A model generated the notes under the pieces. That model worked only from the letters and a program-made list of their open reading frames with translations. It did no database searches and had not been told where the DNA came from. Shown here one piece after another: positions 12,790 to 25,680 of a stretch of DNA of 64,000 nucleotides; positions within the stretch are counted from its first letter, which is position 1; every line of letters begins with the position of its first letter. The DNA lies in NCBI GenBank assembly GCA_032717465.1, contig CM064715.1, positions 43,068,548 to 43,132,547 of the forward strand, written 5' to 3'. The translations under genes were made by a program, and so were the position numbers. The stretch comes from Coenobita brevimanus. Its lineage: Eukaryota; Arthropoda; Malacostraca; Decapoda; Coenobitidae.

Positions 12790-13880
12790 CTCGTTTTAAA
12801 CTACGTCAAACTTTTCCCATTATAAATATTTCCCTTTTTCAATTTTCCTTCCGTTCCTTCCCTTTCTTTCTTCTTTCCTTGCACTTCCTTCTTTCCTTTT
12901 TTTCCCTTCGCTTCTTATTCTTCCTTTCTTCCTGCCTTCCTTCATTTCTTCCTTCTTCATTTTCCTCTTCCTCCTTTCCTTACTCTTCTTTCCTTCCTAC
13001 CTTCCCTCCTTCCTTCCTACTTTTTTCCTCTTCCTTCCTTCCCAGCTCCTATTATTCCTTCCTTACTTCTCTCTCTCCCTACTTCTCTCCTTTCATTTTC
13101 CTATTTTTTATCTTTCTCTTCTTCCTTTCTTAGTTTATTCGTCCTTATCTCCTTCTCTTTCCTTCCCTCCTTCCGTTCTTCCAGTTCCTTTTATCCCTCC
13201 TCCTTCTCTCCTCTTCCATTTCCTCTCCTTCTCTTCCTTCTTTCCTTAGTTCCCTCCTTCCTTCCTCTCGCTCTCCATCCTTGTTCCCTTCCTTCCTTCA
13301 TTCTCTATTTCTTCCCTTATTTATCAATCGACTTATTTGCTCCTTCTCCTTCCTTCTTTCCATCCTTCCTTCTCTCCTTTTCCTCCATTTATTCCCACTT
13401 TTCTTCCCTCCTTTCATGTCCAATTTTTTTTCCTTCATTTCTTCCTTCACCCCTTTCCGATCTCCCTATTTTACTTCCTTCATTTCTTCCTTCTTTCGTC
13501 TCTCCTTCCATCTCAATTTCATTTCCTTCCTTCCGTCTTTTATTTTGTCTTTTTTTCTTTGCTATTTCCCTCCCTCCTTCCTTCATCCCTTTCCTCTCTC
13601 TTTCTCTTCAATTCCTTCTTCTTTCCCTCCTTCGTATCTCTTTTCATCTCTGAGTCACTTCCTTCCCTCCGTCTTTCATTCTTTCTTTTCTCCCTTTTAT
13701 TTCCCGCCATCCATCCTTCCCTTCTTCTTTGTTTCTCCCTCCTTCCTTTCGTTCTTTCCCTCTTTTCTTCCTTCTCCTTCCCTCCTTCTTTCTTTCTTCT
13801 TCCTCCTTTCTTCCCTCCTTCTTTCGTTCTTTCCCTCTCTTCTCCCTTCTCCCTCCCTCCCTCCTTCCTTCCTTAACCCC
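12790..13880. repeat. Kilobase polypyrimidine tract (CCTT/TTCC)
   Basis: About 1.1 kb of almost pure C/T on this strand, mostly CCTT and CTTT variants. Long Ser/Phe/Leu/Pro frames follow from the composition. Confidence 0.95.
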
Positions 13881-13934
13881 CGCGGCTTCAGGTCATGTAT
13901 GTGACTTGAATCTTCACACTCAGAAAAAACTCTC

Positions 13935-14600
13935 AATGGGAAGGAAGGAAGGAAGGGAAGGAGGAAACAAAGGAAGACTGATGGAAGGAAGGAAAGGAGG
14001 AAAAAAGGTGAAGGACAGATGGAAAGAAAGAAGGAAGGAAGGAAGAATGGAAGGAAGGAAGAATGCAAGACAGGAATGAATGAAAGGAGGAAAGAACGAA
14101 GATGGAAATAAGGAAGAAGAATGAAGGAATGGATGAAAGAACTACAGATGGACGGAATGAAGGATGGAAGGCAGGAAGGAATGAGGAATGGAAGGAAGGG
14201 AAAAAATCAGCAAAAGAAAGAAAATGGACAAGAGGAAGGAAGGAAGGAAGGAAGGAAGGAAGGAAAGCAGATATAACGATGCTTGATAAAAAAAAGGAAG
14301 AAAGAAGGAAGGACTGAGGGAAAGAATGATGGAAGGAGAGAAGGAAGGAAGGAGGGATGAAGGGAAGGATGGAAGAAGATGAAGCGAAGGAAGAAAAGGG
14401 AGAAGGAAGGAAAGGGGGAAAAAAAAGGAGAGAGGAAAGTGATGATTAAACGAGAGAAAATGGAAAAAAGGAAGGAGAGAAGGGAGAGAAGAGGAAGGAA
14501 AGATAACTGGAGAGAGGGGAGGGAAGGAGGGAAAAATGAAGGAGAGGAGGAAGAATGAAGAGGAGGAGAGATAAATGGAGATACAGGACGATAAGAGTCA
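13935..14600. repeat. Polypurine tract (GGAA)
   Basis: About 650 bp of A/G-rich DNA, mainly GGAA, GGAAGGAA and GAATGGAAGG variants. It starts some 55 bp after the opposite pyrimidine block ends, so the two can pair in inverted orientation. Confidence 0.95.
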
Positions 14601-14607
14601 ATAAATC

Positions 14608-14609
<2 letters not shown>

Positions 14610-14649
<40 letters not shown>

Positions 14650-14763
14650 ATGAGAGGGAATGAGTAGCCTTAGGGAGGAAGGGAGGAAAGGGAGGGAGGG
14701 AAAGGGGGAGGGGGGAGGGGAGAGCAGGCGGGGGAGGATGGCGTATTGAGAAAGAGATTGGAT

Positions 14764-14800
<37 letters not shown>

Positions 14801-14832
14801 GGGGGTTATTAACTGAGAATAACGGATAACTA

Positions 14833-14877
<45 letters not shown>

Positions 14878-14908
14878 GGGGTTATTAACTGAGAATAACA
14901 GATAACTA

Positions 14909-14983
<75 letters not shown>

Positions 14984-14985
14984 AG
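14610..14985. repeat. GA arrays with a duplicated spacer
   Basis: Three (GA)n arrays (about 14769-14798, 14836-14873 and 14912-14982) are separated by two near-identical copies of GGGGTTATTAACTGAGAATA followed by ACGGATAACTAAACGAG. Just upstream, 14673-14737 is a dense G-run region. Confidence 0.95.
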
Positions 14986-15045
14986 CCATAGTAGTTATAA
15001 GGCACAACCCCACCGACCCTAATCTACAGCTTATATATAGGTGTA

Positions 15046-15095
15046 TGTGCGCGTGTATGTACGTGTGTGTGTGTGTACATCCATAGATGAATGTA

Positions 15096-15153
<58 letters not shown>

Positions 15154-15280
15154 CACATGCTTAAGCAGGCACAGTATGTATGTAGGTCAATGTATATGCG
15201 TAACGGTATATGTATGTATGTCAGTGTGCATACATGTAGGTTAGTGTGGTTGGGACAGGTATCTATGTATGTATGTATGT
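15046..15280. repeat. GT microsatellite and TATG-type variants
   Basis: (GT)n at about 15099-15147, flanked by TGTATG/GTATGT variants and a (TATG)n run at 15264-15284. Confidence 0.9.
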
Positions 15281-15439
15281 ATGTTATCTCTTCATTTCTA
15301 CACATTCATCCACCATACACTTTTATTCATTCTTTCATGCATGTCTTACTCAGTGTTACTAATAACGTTATTGTTTTCACTCGGTTTGTCTGTTTGTTTA
15401 TTTTCTATCTGTCTGTTTAGTTTATTCTCTATCTGTCTG

Positions 15440-15890
15440 TTTACAAATTTACGCGAAAACTACTAGTGCGATTTTGACTAAAATTACAGGGATGATGGGC
15501 TATGACCTTCTAATCATCATATTTTATTTTGGGCCAAACTGGGACAAAGTCGAGCCTGTACCCCCCCCCCAAAAAAAAAAAAAAAAACAGGGACGGGTTC
15601 TCTCGCCGCTTTTAAATTCGTCATATCGACATTACCAAAACCTACAGGTGCATCTTTCAAATCTGCATCCTGTAACATACCTCATTACACCAGGGGGGGT
15701 CTCCCAGGTAGCGGTAGGGAGGCCAGTGTCAGGTGGGTCGGGCCTATAATTTCAAATGGGCATAAAATCGTCAATTTTCAACCGATTTACTTCAAATTTG
15801 ATGTGTGACATTTCTAACTAGATATCCGGTTGTGTTTATACGTCAGCACTAAAATGACTGCCGGGGACGGGTTTGCTGCGCCTTGGAACC
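15440..15890. other. Non-tandem stretch, possible dispersed repeat
   Basis: The sequence is not microsatellite. It begins ACGCGAAAACTACTAGTGCG and holds two similar phrases (GGGACGGGTTCTCTCGCCGC near 15590 and GGGGACGGGTTTGCTGCGCC near 15863). A C10/A17 homopolymer junction lies at 15561-15587. The style resembles a transposon-derived segment, but I cannot name a family. No gene is visible. Confidence 0.4.
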
Positions 15891-15895
15891 ACTTC

Positions 15896-17097
15896 ATGTT
15901 ATTGTTGTTGTTGTTGTTGTTATTATTATTATTATTATTATTACTACTACTACTACTACTACCGCTACTGTTCTCTCTCTCTCTCTCTCACGGGAATCCC
16001 TTCATCGGCCTTACCCCCATTCCTCAGTGCTCTTCACCCCTCCTCTCTTCTCTTTCCTCTCTTCATCCCTGCCATGCTTCCTCCACTCATTTCCTGTACT
16101 CTCTTCTCTCTCTTTTTCTCTCCGCTCTCTCTTCTTTTTCTCTACAGTTCACCATATAATAGCCTCCACATCCTCCTCCTCCTCTTCTTCAAGTCGCGTA
16201 TGTCTTCTAAGATGTCATATAAGGTCTTACGTAAGAAGCTCTCTCTCTCTCTCTCTCTCCTTGTCCTTCCTTTTCCCCACTCCTTATCCTTCCTCATCCC
16301 CACCACACCCACTCACTCCAACCCCTCTTCCCTTCCCCTTCCCCTCCCCTCCCTTCCCCCTCCCCCTTTCCATTTACTCACCCCAACGTTCCCCTCCCTT
16401 CCCCCTTCTCCAATATCACCCAGCCTATACTTCCCCTTCTCCCCTTTCCCCACAACCCATCACCCCTTTCTCTCTTTTCTCTCTCCCTCTCTTCTCCCCT
16501 TCGCTTCCAATATCACTCCCCCTTCCTCCCATCTTCTCTCCCTTCCCCTCCCCTCTCTCTCTCTCTCTCTCCCTTCGTTCTTTTTTCTCTCTCACTCCCT
16601 TCTCCCCTCTCTTTCCCTTCCCCTCTCCTCTCCTGTTTCTCATCGTCCATCCCCTCACCTCATTCTCCTTTCCTCCCATCTCTTTCCCCATCCTTACCTC
16701 TCTCTCTCTCTCTCGCGAAAACACCCCTACCCATGAGAGAAAATTCAGAATAACTCGTGAGCCGCATCGCTAAGTTTAACATCATCCTTTCCCTCCCTCC
16801 TCCTTCCTTCCTTCCTTCTTCCACTTCCTCTTCTTCCTCCTCCTCATCATCATCATCGCCCTTCTTCTTCTTCCTCCTCCTCCTCATCATCATCATCATC
16901 GTCCTCCTTCTCCTCCTCCTCATCAACACCGTCCTCCTCCTCCTCTTCCTTCAATCTTCTTCCCCTTCGTCCTCCTCCTCCCTCTCCTCCTTTCTTCTTC
17001 TCCTTCCTCCCTTTCTTCTCCCCTCCTTCCCTCTCTCTCACCCCCTTCCCCTCACCAGACGCAACAACACCTCCACCGAAAAAAAAAAAAAAAAAAA
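15896..17097. repeat. TTG/TTA/CTA triplets then a long polypyrimidine tract
   Basis: Triplet runs at about 15899-15965 lead into roughly 1.1 kb of C/T-rich DNA with CCCCTTCC, CT and TCC/TCATCA runs, closed by an A run at 17080-17097. No gene is visible. Confidence 0.9.
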
Positions 17098-17204
17098 CAG
17101 TCTGCATACCCCGTGAGCTGCATCAGTAATGTGTACAGGGCTTGACAAAAAAACAAGAAAAACAAGAAAACAAAAGAAAAACAAAATGAAGGTGTCGCGG
17201 TTTT

Positions 17205-17755
<551 letters not shown>

Positions 17756-17829
17756 CATGATGGATGAGAGCGAGGGGGAAATGGAGAGAGAAAAACAACA
17801 GTGAGATGAACGATGGAGGGGATACACAG

Positions 17830-19875
17830 ACTGACTGATAGATAGATGAATGGATGAGTAGACAGACTGATAGATGAATGGATGAGTAGACAGACTGATA
17901 GATGAATGGATGAGTAGATAGACTGATAGATGAATGGATGAGTAGACAGACTGATAGATAGATGAATGGATGAGTAGACTGACTGATAGATAGATGAATG
18001 GATGAGTAGACTGACTGATAGATGAATGGATGAGTAGACTGACTGATAGATAGATGAATGGATGAGTAGACAGACTGATAGATAGATGAATGGATGAGTA
18101 GACTGACTGATAGATAGATGAATGGATGAGTAGACTGACTGATAGATAGATGAATGGATGAGTAGACTGACTGATAGATGAATGGATGAGTAGACTGACT
18201 GATAGATAGATGAATGGATGAGTAGACTGACTGATAGATAGATGAATGGATGAGTAGACTGACTGATAGATAGATGAATGGATGAGTAGACTGACTGATA
18301 GATAGATGAATGGATGAGTAGACTGACTGATAGATAGATGAACGGATGAGTAGACTGACTGATAGATAGATGAATGGATGAGTAGACTGACTGATAGATA
18401 GATGAATGGATGAGTAGACTGACTGATAGATAGATGAATGGATGAGTAGACTGACTGATAGATAGATGAATGGATGAGTAGACTGACTGATAGATAGATG
18501 AATGGATGAGTAGACTGACTGATAGATAGATGAATGGATGAGTAGACTGACTGACAGATAGATGAATGGATGAGCAGACTGACTGATAGATAGATGAATG
18601 GATGAGCAGACTGACTGATAGATAGATGAATGGATGAGTAGACTGACTGATAGATAGATGAATGGATGAGTAGACTGACTGATAGATAGATGAATGGATG
18701 AGTAGACTGACTGATAGACAGATGAATGGATGAGTAGACTGACTGATAGATAGATGAATGGATGAGTAGACTGACTGATAGATAGATGAATGGATGAGTA
18801 GACTGACTGATAGATAGATGAATGGATGAGTAGACTGACTGATAGATAGATGAATGGATGAGTAGACTGACTGATAGATAGATGAATGGATGAGTAGACA
18901 GACTGATAGATAGATGAATGGATGAGTAGACTGACTGATAGATAGATGAATGGATGAGTAGACTGACTGATAGATAGATGAATGGATGAGTAGACTGACT
19001 GATAGATAGATGAATGGATGAGTAGACTGACTGATAGATAGATGAATGGATGAGTAGACTGACTGATAGATAGATGAATGGATGAGTAGACTGACTGATA
19101 GATAGATGAATGGATGAGTAGACTGACTGATAGATGAATGGATGAGTAGACTGACTGATAGATAGATGAATGGATGAGTAGACAGACTGATAGATGAATG
19201 GATGAGTAGACTGACTGATAGATAGATGAATGGATGAGTAGACAGACTGATAGATAGATGAATGGATGAGTAGACTGACTGATAGATAGATGAATGGATG
19301 AGTAGACTGACTGATAGATAGATGAATGGATGAGTAGACTGACTGATAGATGAATGGATGAGTAGACAGACTGATAGATGAATGGATGAGTAGACAGACT
19401 GATAGATAGATGAATGGATGAGTAGACTGACTGATAGATGAATGGATGAGTAGACAGACTGATAGATGAATGGATGAGTAGACTGACTGATAGATGAATG
19501 GATGAGTAGACTGACTGATAGATAGATGAATGGATGAGTAGACAGACTGATAGATAGATGAATGGATGAGTAGACAGACTGATAGACGAATGGATGAGTA
19601 GACTGACTGATAGATGAATGGATGAGTAGACTGACTGATAGATAGATGAATGGATGAGTAGACAGACTGATAGATGAATGGATGAGTAGACAGACTGATA
19701 GATGAATGGATGAGTAGACTGACTGATAGATGAATGGATGAGTAGACTGACTGATAGATGAATGGATGAGTAGACTGACTGATAGATGAATGGATGAGTA
19801 GACAGACTGATAGATGAATGGATGAGTAGACTGACTGATAGATGAATGGATGAGTAGACAGACTGACAAATAGAT
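17830..19875. repeat. 2-kb minisatellite, 32-bp and 28-bp units
   Basis: About 65 tandem units. The main unit is 32 bp, built from GATAGATAGATGAATG and GATGAGTAGACTGACT. A 28-bp form lacks one GATA, and some units have GACAGACT in place of GACTGACT. Short forms cluster at both ends, long forms in the middle. The minus-strand unit has no stop in any frame, which produces a spurious 943-codon frame across the array. Confidence 0.98.
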
Positions 19876-19879
19876 GAAT

Positions 19880-20640
19880 GGATAAGTAGATACTGATAGA
19901 CAGATGAATGATTAGGTAGACTGACTGACAGATAGACGAACAGATGAATGAATGAGCGAATGCGGTATGTAAGTAGGTAGGTAGGTAGGTATGAAGGAAG
20001 GAAGGAAGGAAGGAAGGAAGGATGGAAGGAAGGTTAGCTGGTAGGTAGGTAGATAGATAAACACAGACCAGCAGGTAAGTAGGTAGGTAAGTAATGGGTA
20101 GGTAGGGAAGGAAAACTGATAGACAGGTAGGCAGTTAGGTAATGAGGTATGGCAGGTGGGTAGATAGATAAAAGTAGATAGGACAGGTAGACAGGCTGGT
20201 TAGGCAGGAGGGTAGGTAAGGTAGGTAGGCTAATAATCACATACTGTAGGAAGGTACGTATGAAGGTAGGCAGGTAGACGTAAGTAGATACAGTACGCAG
20301 GAAGGTAAGTAGGTAAGTAGGCAGACAGATAGATATAGTGACAGATATTAACTGAAGACAATGATAGAATGACCAAACAAGCAATTATATACACAGATAG
20401 ATACAAGGATAGACTTATGATTGATGGTTAGAAGGATGAAAGGATGAAGATATAAACAGACTAATGTGTATCTATCTATCTATCTATCTATCCATCCACC
20501 CATCCATCCATTTATCCATCCATCTATCTACACGTGTCTATATATATGGATAGATAGATAAACAGACGGATAAATAGATAGACAGACATGTATATATAAA
20601 CTGATATATCGAAAGCTACAAATATAGATGAATGGATGGA
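19880..20640. repeat. Degenerate GATA, GTAG and GGAA repeats
   Basis: (GTAG)n at about 19970-20330 with (GGAA)n at 19993-20030, a CTAT/CCAT run at 20470-20530 and GATA/GACA variants after it. No gene is visible. Confidence 0.85.
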
Positions 20641-21710
20641 TGAAAGAATGAATGAATGCATGGATGGATGATTTAATGGATGAATAAACAGAGAAATGTA
20701 GACAGATAATTACAGACGAGATGAATGAACAGATGAATGGAAGGATGGTTGGATGGAGTGAGGGAGGGCTGAAAGTAAAAGAGAGAGAGGGGCGATGGGG
20801 AGGAGTGGGGAGTGGGGAGAAGGGAGTCGGGTAGCAGATGGGGAGGGGAGGGGAAGGTATCAAAGTGACCTGAAAACTAATAACATCACCACCACTACAA
20901 CACACACCTCCCCTCCCTCTCTCTCTCTCTCCCCTTCTCATCTTTCATCCAGCTCCTCCCTTCCTCTCCACTTTCCTCTCTTCCCTTCCCATCTCTCTCT
21001 CTCTCTCTTACCTTCCCTCACTCCTTTTTCCCTTATCCCTCCTCTTTAATCCAATTTTCCTTTCCTTTATCCTCCTTTCCCTACCCTTCCCTTCCTTTCC
21101 CATTCTTTCCCTTACTTCTTTTCTTAATTTCCTCCATCTCCTTCCTCCTCCTCCCTTCTCTCCTCCTCTCAAATTTTCTCTTTTCTTTCCTCTCTGTTCT
21201 CTTTTACCTCTCCGTTCCTTCTCTCTTTCTCCCCTCTCTCCTCTCCCCTATACTATCATTCATCTTCCCTTTCCCTTCTTTTCTCCTCCTCTCATCCCCT
21301 TCCACTCCCCCCCCCCTCTCTCTCTGATCCGATAAATTCTGAGTGAAAAGTTTGAGAGAAAATAACATATTTTCCTTAAGGTGTCTGCAATTTAAAGCGT
21401 GGTACATACCGGGTAAAGAAAATACAGGTAGATAGATAGGTAGATAGATAGACAGACAGACAGACATACAGAAACACAGACAGGCAGACAGAGAGATAGA
21501 CAGCGATAAGAGCCAGACACAGACAGGTATACGGACAGACAGACAGACATAGAGAAACAGACAGGCAAACAGACAGACAGACAGAGAGATAGAACCAGAC
21601 ACAGACGTATATATAGACAGAAACACATAGACAGACAGATAGATAAACAGATAGACAGAGAAAAATAATTGCCTATAAAGATTGTCAATAAATTAAAAGT
21701 AACAAAAATT

Positions 21711-21749
<39 letters not shown>

Positions 21750-22335
21750 AACACGCTGACCTTTCCCCAGTGATAGCATTTCCCCACCTCGCCTTCTTAA
21801 CACAGGGCCCGCACGCACGCACGCACACACTTATTCTCTCGCACTCACACGCACGCACTTGCCCTTTTTCCTGGTACTCACAAGAACACAGCTTTCTTCC
21901 CCACCCTCTCTCTCTCTCTCTCTCCCCCCCCTCCTTTTCATTTATCTCTACCCCCCTCTCTTCCCTTTCTTTCCTCCAATTCCCCTCCTCACCCTCCCTT
22001 CTCCTCCTCCCTCCCCTCTCTCTCTTTCTCCTCCCCTCTTTCCCTTTCCTCCCCTTTATCTCCATCCCCTCTCCTTAATCTCCTTCCGCCTCCCTCTCCC
22101 TCCTCCTCCCTCTCCCTCTCCCTCCTCTTCCTCCCCTCCCCTCCCCTGATCTTGTGAAAAGCTTTGCAACAAGAAGACTGCAAGGCCTTAAGGGTGTTGC
22201 AAGAGGGAGGGGAGGGGAGGGGAGGGGAGGGAGAGAGAGGGAGGAAGAGGGAGAGAATAAGACAGGAAGGGATAAGAGTGAGAAGGATATGGGAGAAAGG
22301 AGAGGGATGATCGAGGGGGATGGGATAGGATGGGA

Positions 22336-22401
<66 letters not shown>

Positions 22402-22735
22402 AATTTTCATCACAGCATTATTCTTACTAAAACCACAGCATTCATCCCTTCCCCCCCCCTCTCCCTCTTTCTCTCTCTCAAGACGCCAATATACCTCCCT
22501 GTCTCTCCGCCGTCTTATCTTCCTCTTCTCTCATATACCTCACTCTCCTCCTCCTCTTTCTTATCTCCCTCCTCTTCCTCCTCCTCCTACTCCTCTCTTA
22601 TCCTTCTCCTTCCAAGGTTCATGGAGGAGGAGGAGGAGGAGGAGGAGGAGGAGGAGGAGGAAACGAAGACGAAGAAGAAGAGGAAGAGGAGGAGGAGGAG
22701 AAGGAGAGAAGGAAGTGGAGGAGAAAGAAATCCTT
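20640..22735. repeat. Mosaic of polypurine, polypyrimidine, AGAC and GA tracts
   Basis: GATGAATG-type DNA to 20760, A/G-rich to 20860, C/T-rich at 20905-21330, (AGAC/AGAT)n at 21420-21660, (GA)n at 21711-21748, C/T-rich at 21890-22147, A/G-rich with G4-type runs at 22195-22400, C/T-rich at 22440-22615 and (GGA)n at 22622-22735. Only brief complex stretches such as 21340-21420 separate them; none looks coding. Confidence 0.9.
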
Positions 22736-22804
22736 CCCTTTTACTTCTTGAGCAAAAAGGCAACGTGAAAGAATTTACATAACACGATAATGGATATGTC
22801 TTGT

Positions 22805-22872
<68 letters not shown>

Positions 22873-22960
22873 CCCTAAACATAACACAGTCTTAAAAATC
22901 ATGCACATAAACGAAATACACACAGATAGCTTAATACCGACACAAGCACATGCACAGAAG

Positions 22961-23015
<55 letters not shown>

Positions 23016-23100
23016 AACATGACACAGTCTTAAAAATCAAACACATAAACGAAATACACACAGATAGCTTAATACCGACACAAGCACATGCACAGAAGAT

Positions 23101-23131
<31 letters not shown>

Positions 23132-23229
23132 AACATGACACAGTCTTAAAAATCAAACACATAAACGAAATACACACAGTTAGCTTAATACCGACACAAG
23201 CACATGCACAGAAGATACACACACACACA

Positions 23230-23261
<32 letters not shown>

Positions 23262-23265
23262 GCCC
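22805..23265. repeat. Composite array: CA blocks with three copies of a unique spacer
   Basis: Four (CA)n blocks alternate with three copies of a roughly 90-bp unique segment (AACAT(A/G)ACACAGTCTTAAA, ACGAAATACACACAG, GCACATGCACAGAAGATA). The copies are nearly identical while the CA blocks differ in length. Confidence 0.95.
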
Positions 23266-23342
23266 AAGAAAAATATAACAAAAAAAGAAAATCCTATCTG
23301 AGTTTTTGCATTGTACAGTACCAGGAATATACAGGGCTACAA

Positions 23343-23348
<6 letters not shown>

Positions 23349-23386
<38 letters not shown>

Positions 23387-23558
23387 AAACCTGTGACTTT
23401 AAAACTATTTCTCTTTCTTTCCAGGTAAGTAAATCAACAACAACAACAACAACAACAGTGGGATCCGTGGTTTGTGAGTATTGATGTAATGAAGAAAAAG
23501 GTATATGAATCTCTCTCTCTCTCTCTCTCTCTCAAAAAGTAGGCGTAGCAATAGCAGA

Positions 23559-23603
<45 letters not shown>

Positions 23604-24054
23604 GTTACCATTATTATAGGCAGCAGTGGTGGTGGTGGTGGTGGTGGTGGTGGTGGTAGTAGTAGAATTATAGTATAAGAATTATAGTATAAGAATTATA
23701 GTATAAGAATTATAGTATAAGAATTATAGTATAAGAATTATAGTATAAGAAGTAGTAATATGAAGTATTAGGGAGTAGTAGCGGTGGTAGAAAATGTGGT
23801 TGTAGTGGTAGGTGGTAGTGGTAATAGTAAAGTAATAGTAACAGTATAGACACTGATGGTAGCAATAGTACAGCAGTAGAAGTAGATGTAGTAGTAGTAG
23901 TAGTAGTAGTAGTAGAAGTAGAAGTAGTAGTAGTAGAAGTAGTAGTAGCAGCAATACCAATGTGACCACCACAGACCACAAGGACGAGATTGCATGGGTA
24001 TTTATGGGGCTCTTCACCCCTATAAGAGGGACCAACACTCTCAAGATTTATTTT

Positions 24055-24135
<81 letters not shown>
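23349..24135. repeat. Cluster of short arrays (CT, AAC, ATT, GGT, 14-bp unit, TAG, GA)
   Basis: (CT)n 23347-23383; (CAA)n 23436-23456; (CT)n 23511-23533; (ATT)n 23560-23603; (GGT)n 23625-23658; six copies of the 14-mer AGAATTATAGTATA at 23664-23747; (TAG)n variants 23890-23950; (GA)n 24060-24134. Confidence 0.95.
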
Positions 24136-24137
<2 letters not shown>

Positions 24138-24179
24138 TCTAAATCCTGAAAGATGGGTGGCAGGAAAAATGATTAGATT

Positions 24180-24500
24180 TTTTCTTTGATTTTGTTTGTT
24201 TTTAAGCTTTTTTCATTTTCTTAGTTTTGTCTGCTTTACTTATTTTTTCATTGTTTTCTAGTAATGTTCCTGCTCTTTATTGTTTGTTTTTGTCTGCCTG
24301 TCTGTCTTGTTTTTCTTGTTTTTTCTTTGTTAGTCTTCCTGTCTGCGTATTTCCCTGTTTGTTAGTCCTCTGTTCGCTTGTTTGCTGTGTTTATCTGTCT
24401 ATTCTTCATATTAATTCTGATTATTTAAATGGAAATCGAGTTTGAAAACATGAAAGTGAAAAGCGGTGTGAGGATACCGTAGAATTTTAAGTCTGTTTTT
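24180..24500. other. T-rich stretch, no gene seen
   Basis: T-rich sequence with TTTGTCTGCC and TGTTTG phrases. The 72-codon open frame has no recognisable features. Confidence 0.5.
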
Positions 24501-24525
24501 TTTTTTCTCTCTCTCTCTCTCTCTC

Positions 24526-24800
24526 CACTTCCTTCCACCTTCCATTTACATCTCCCATCTTCCTTGCCCTTTCTCTCAATTTCCCTCCACTTTCCTCCAC
24601 TTACTTTGCTCTTTTATCCACTTCCTTCCACTTTCCTCCACCGTCTCTCCGCTCCTTCACTTTCTTCCACCTTCTCTCTACTTCCCTCCACGTTCTCTCT
24701 ACTTGCCTCCACTTTCTCTCCATTCCCTCCACTTTCTCTCCATTCCCTCCAATTTCTCTCCAATCCCTCCACTTTTTCTCCACTTCCCTCTACTTTCTAC
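24526..24800. repeat. CTCCACTTTCTCTCCATTCC minisatellite
   Basis: About a dozen diverged copies of a roughly 20-bp pyrimidine-rich unit. Confidence 0.85.
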
Positions 24801-24841
24801 GCAAATGAATGGATATGCGGTCCAGCCTGACTGTATTGGGT

Positions 24842-24877
<36 letters not shown>

Positions 24878-24898
24878 GCTAACAAGGGAAGAAATCAG

Positions 24899-24940
<42 letters not shown>
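24842..24940. repeat. (GA)n and (CA)n microsatellites
   Basis: (GA)n at about 24844-24874 and (CA)n at about 24900-24939. Confidence 0.95.
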
Positions 24941-25049
24941 AAGAAAAGACGTACAAACACAGAAAAGTGAGAAAATACAGCCAACCAAAATGCCTAGGCG
25001 TCAATGGGTGTGAAATTCTGGCTAAAATCCCCGGCAATCCCGCCCTTAT

Positions 25050-25220
25050 AGACCCATCCCATCCACACCATTACTGCCGCCACCACCATCACTATCACCG
25101 CCACCACTACAACTACCACCACCACCACCACCACTACTACTACTACTGCTACTACGGTACCATGCCCCCTGTTGCTGCTGTTACTACTGCACTACTACTA
25201 CTATTAGCAACAATACTAAC

Positions 25221-25257
<37 letters not shown>

Positions 25258-25680
25258 TTTCGACTCTCTCCTTTACTACAACTAGTACTATAACTACTGC
25301 AACAGCTATATCAACTCTCCTGGTTTTACTACTACTACTACTACTACTACTATCACTACTACTACTATAACTAGTTCAACTACACTACCACAAAACCACC
25401 AGCCACCTCAACCACCACACCACCAATCACTACCACAACCATCTCCACCGCTACCACACTTTCCTACAACATCACCAATCACTACCACAACCATCACCAC
25501 CGCTACCACACTTTCCTACCACACTACCAATCACTACAACTACCACAACCACTACCACACTGTCCTACCACACAATACCCTTACTACCACAACCATCACC
25601 ACCACAACCACACTGTCCTACCACACCACCAATCACTACCACAACTACCACAACCACTACCACACAATACCCTTCCCTGT
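25050..25680. repeat. ACC, ACT and AAT triplet domain with a longer unit
   Basis: CACCAC/ACTACT triplets, (AAT)n at 25220-25255 and (ACT)n at 25329-25355. Between 25400 and 25670 are about four diverged copies of a 60-70 bp unit on CCAATCACTACCACAACCAT and CACTTTCCTACCACAC. Confidence 0.9.

Noticed and set aside
15873..16773. Two Ser/Leu/Pro-rich frames of nearly 300 codons
   Set aside because: Compositional by-products of a kilobase polypyrimidine tract.
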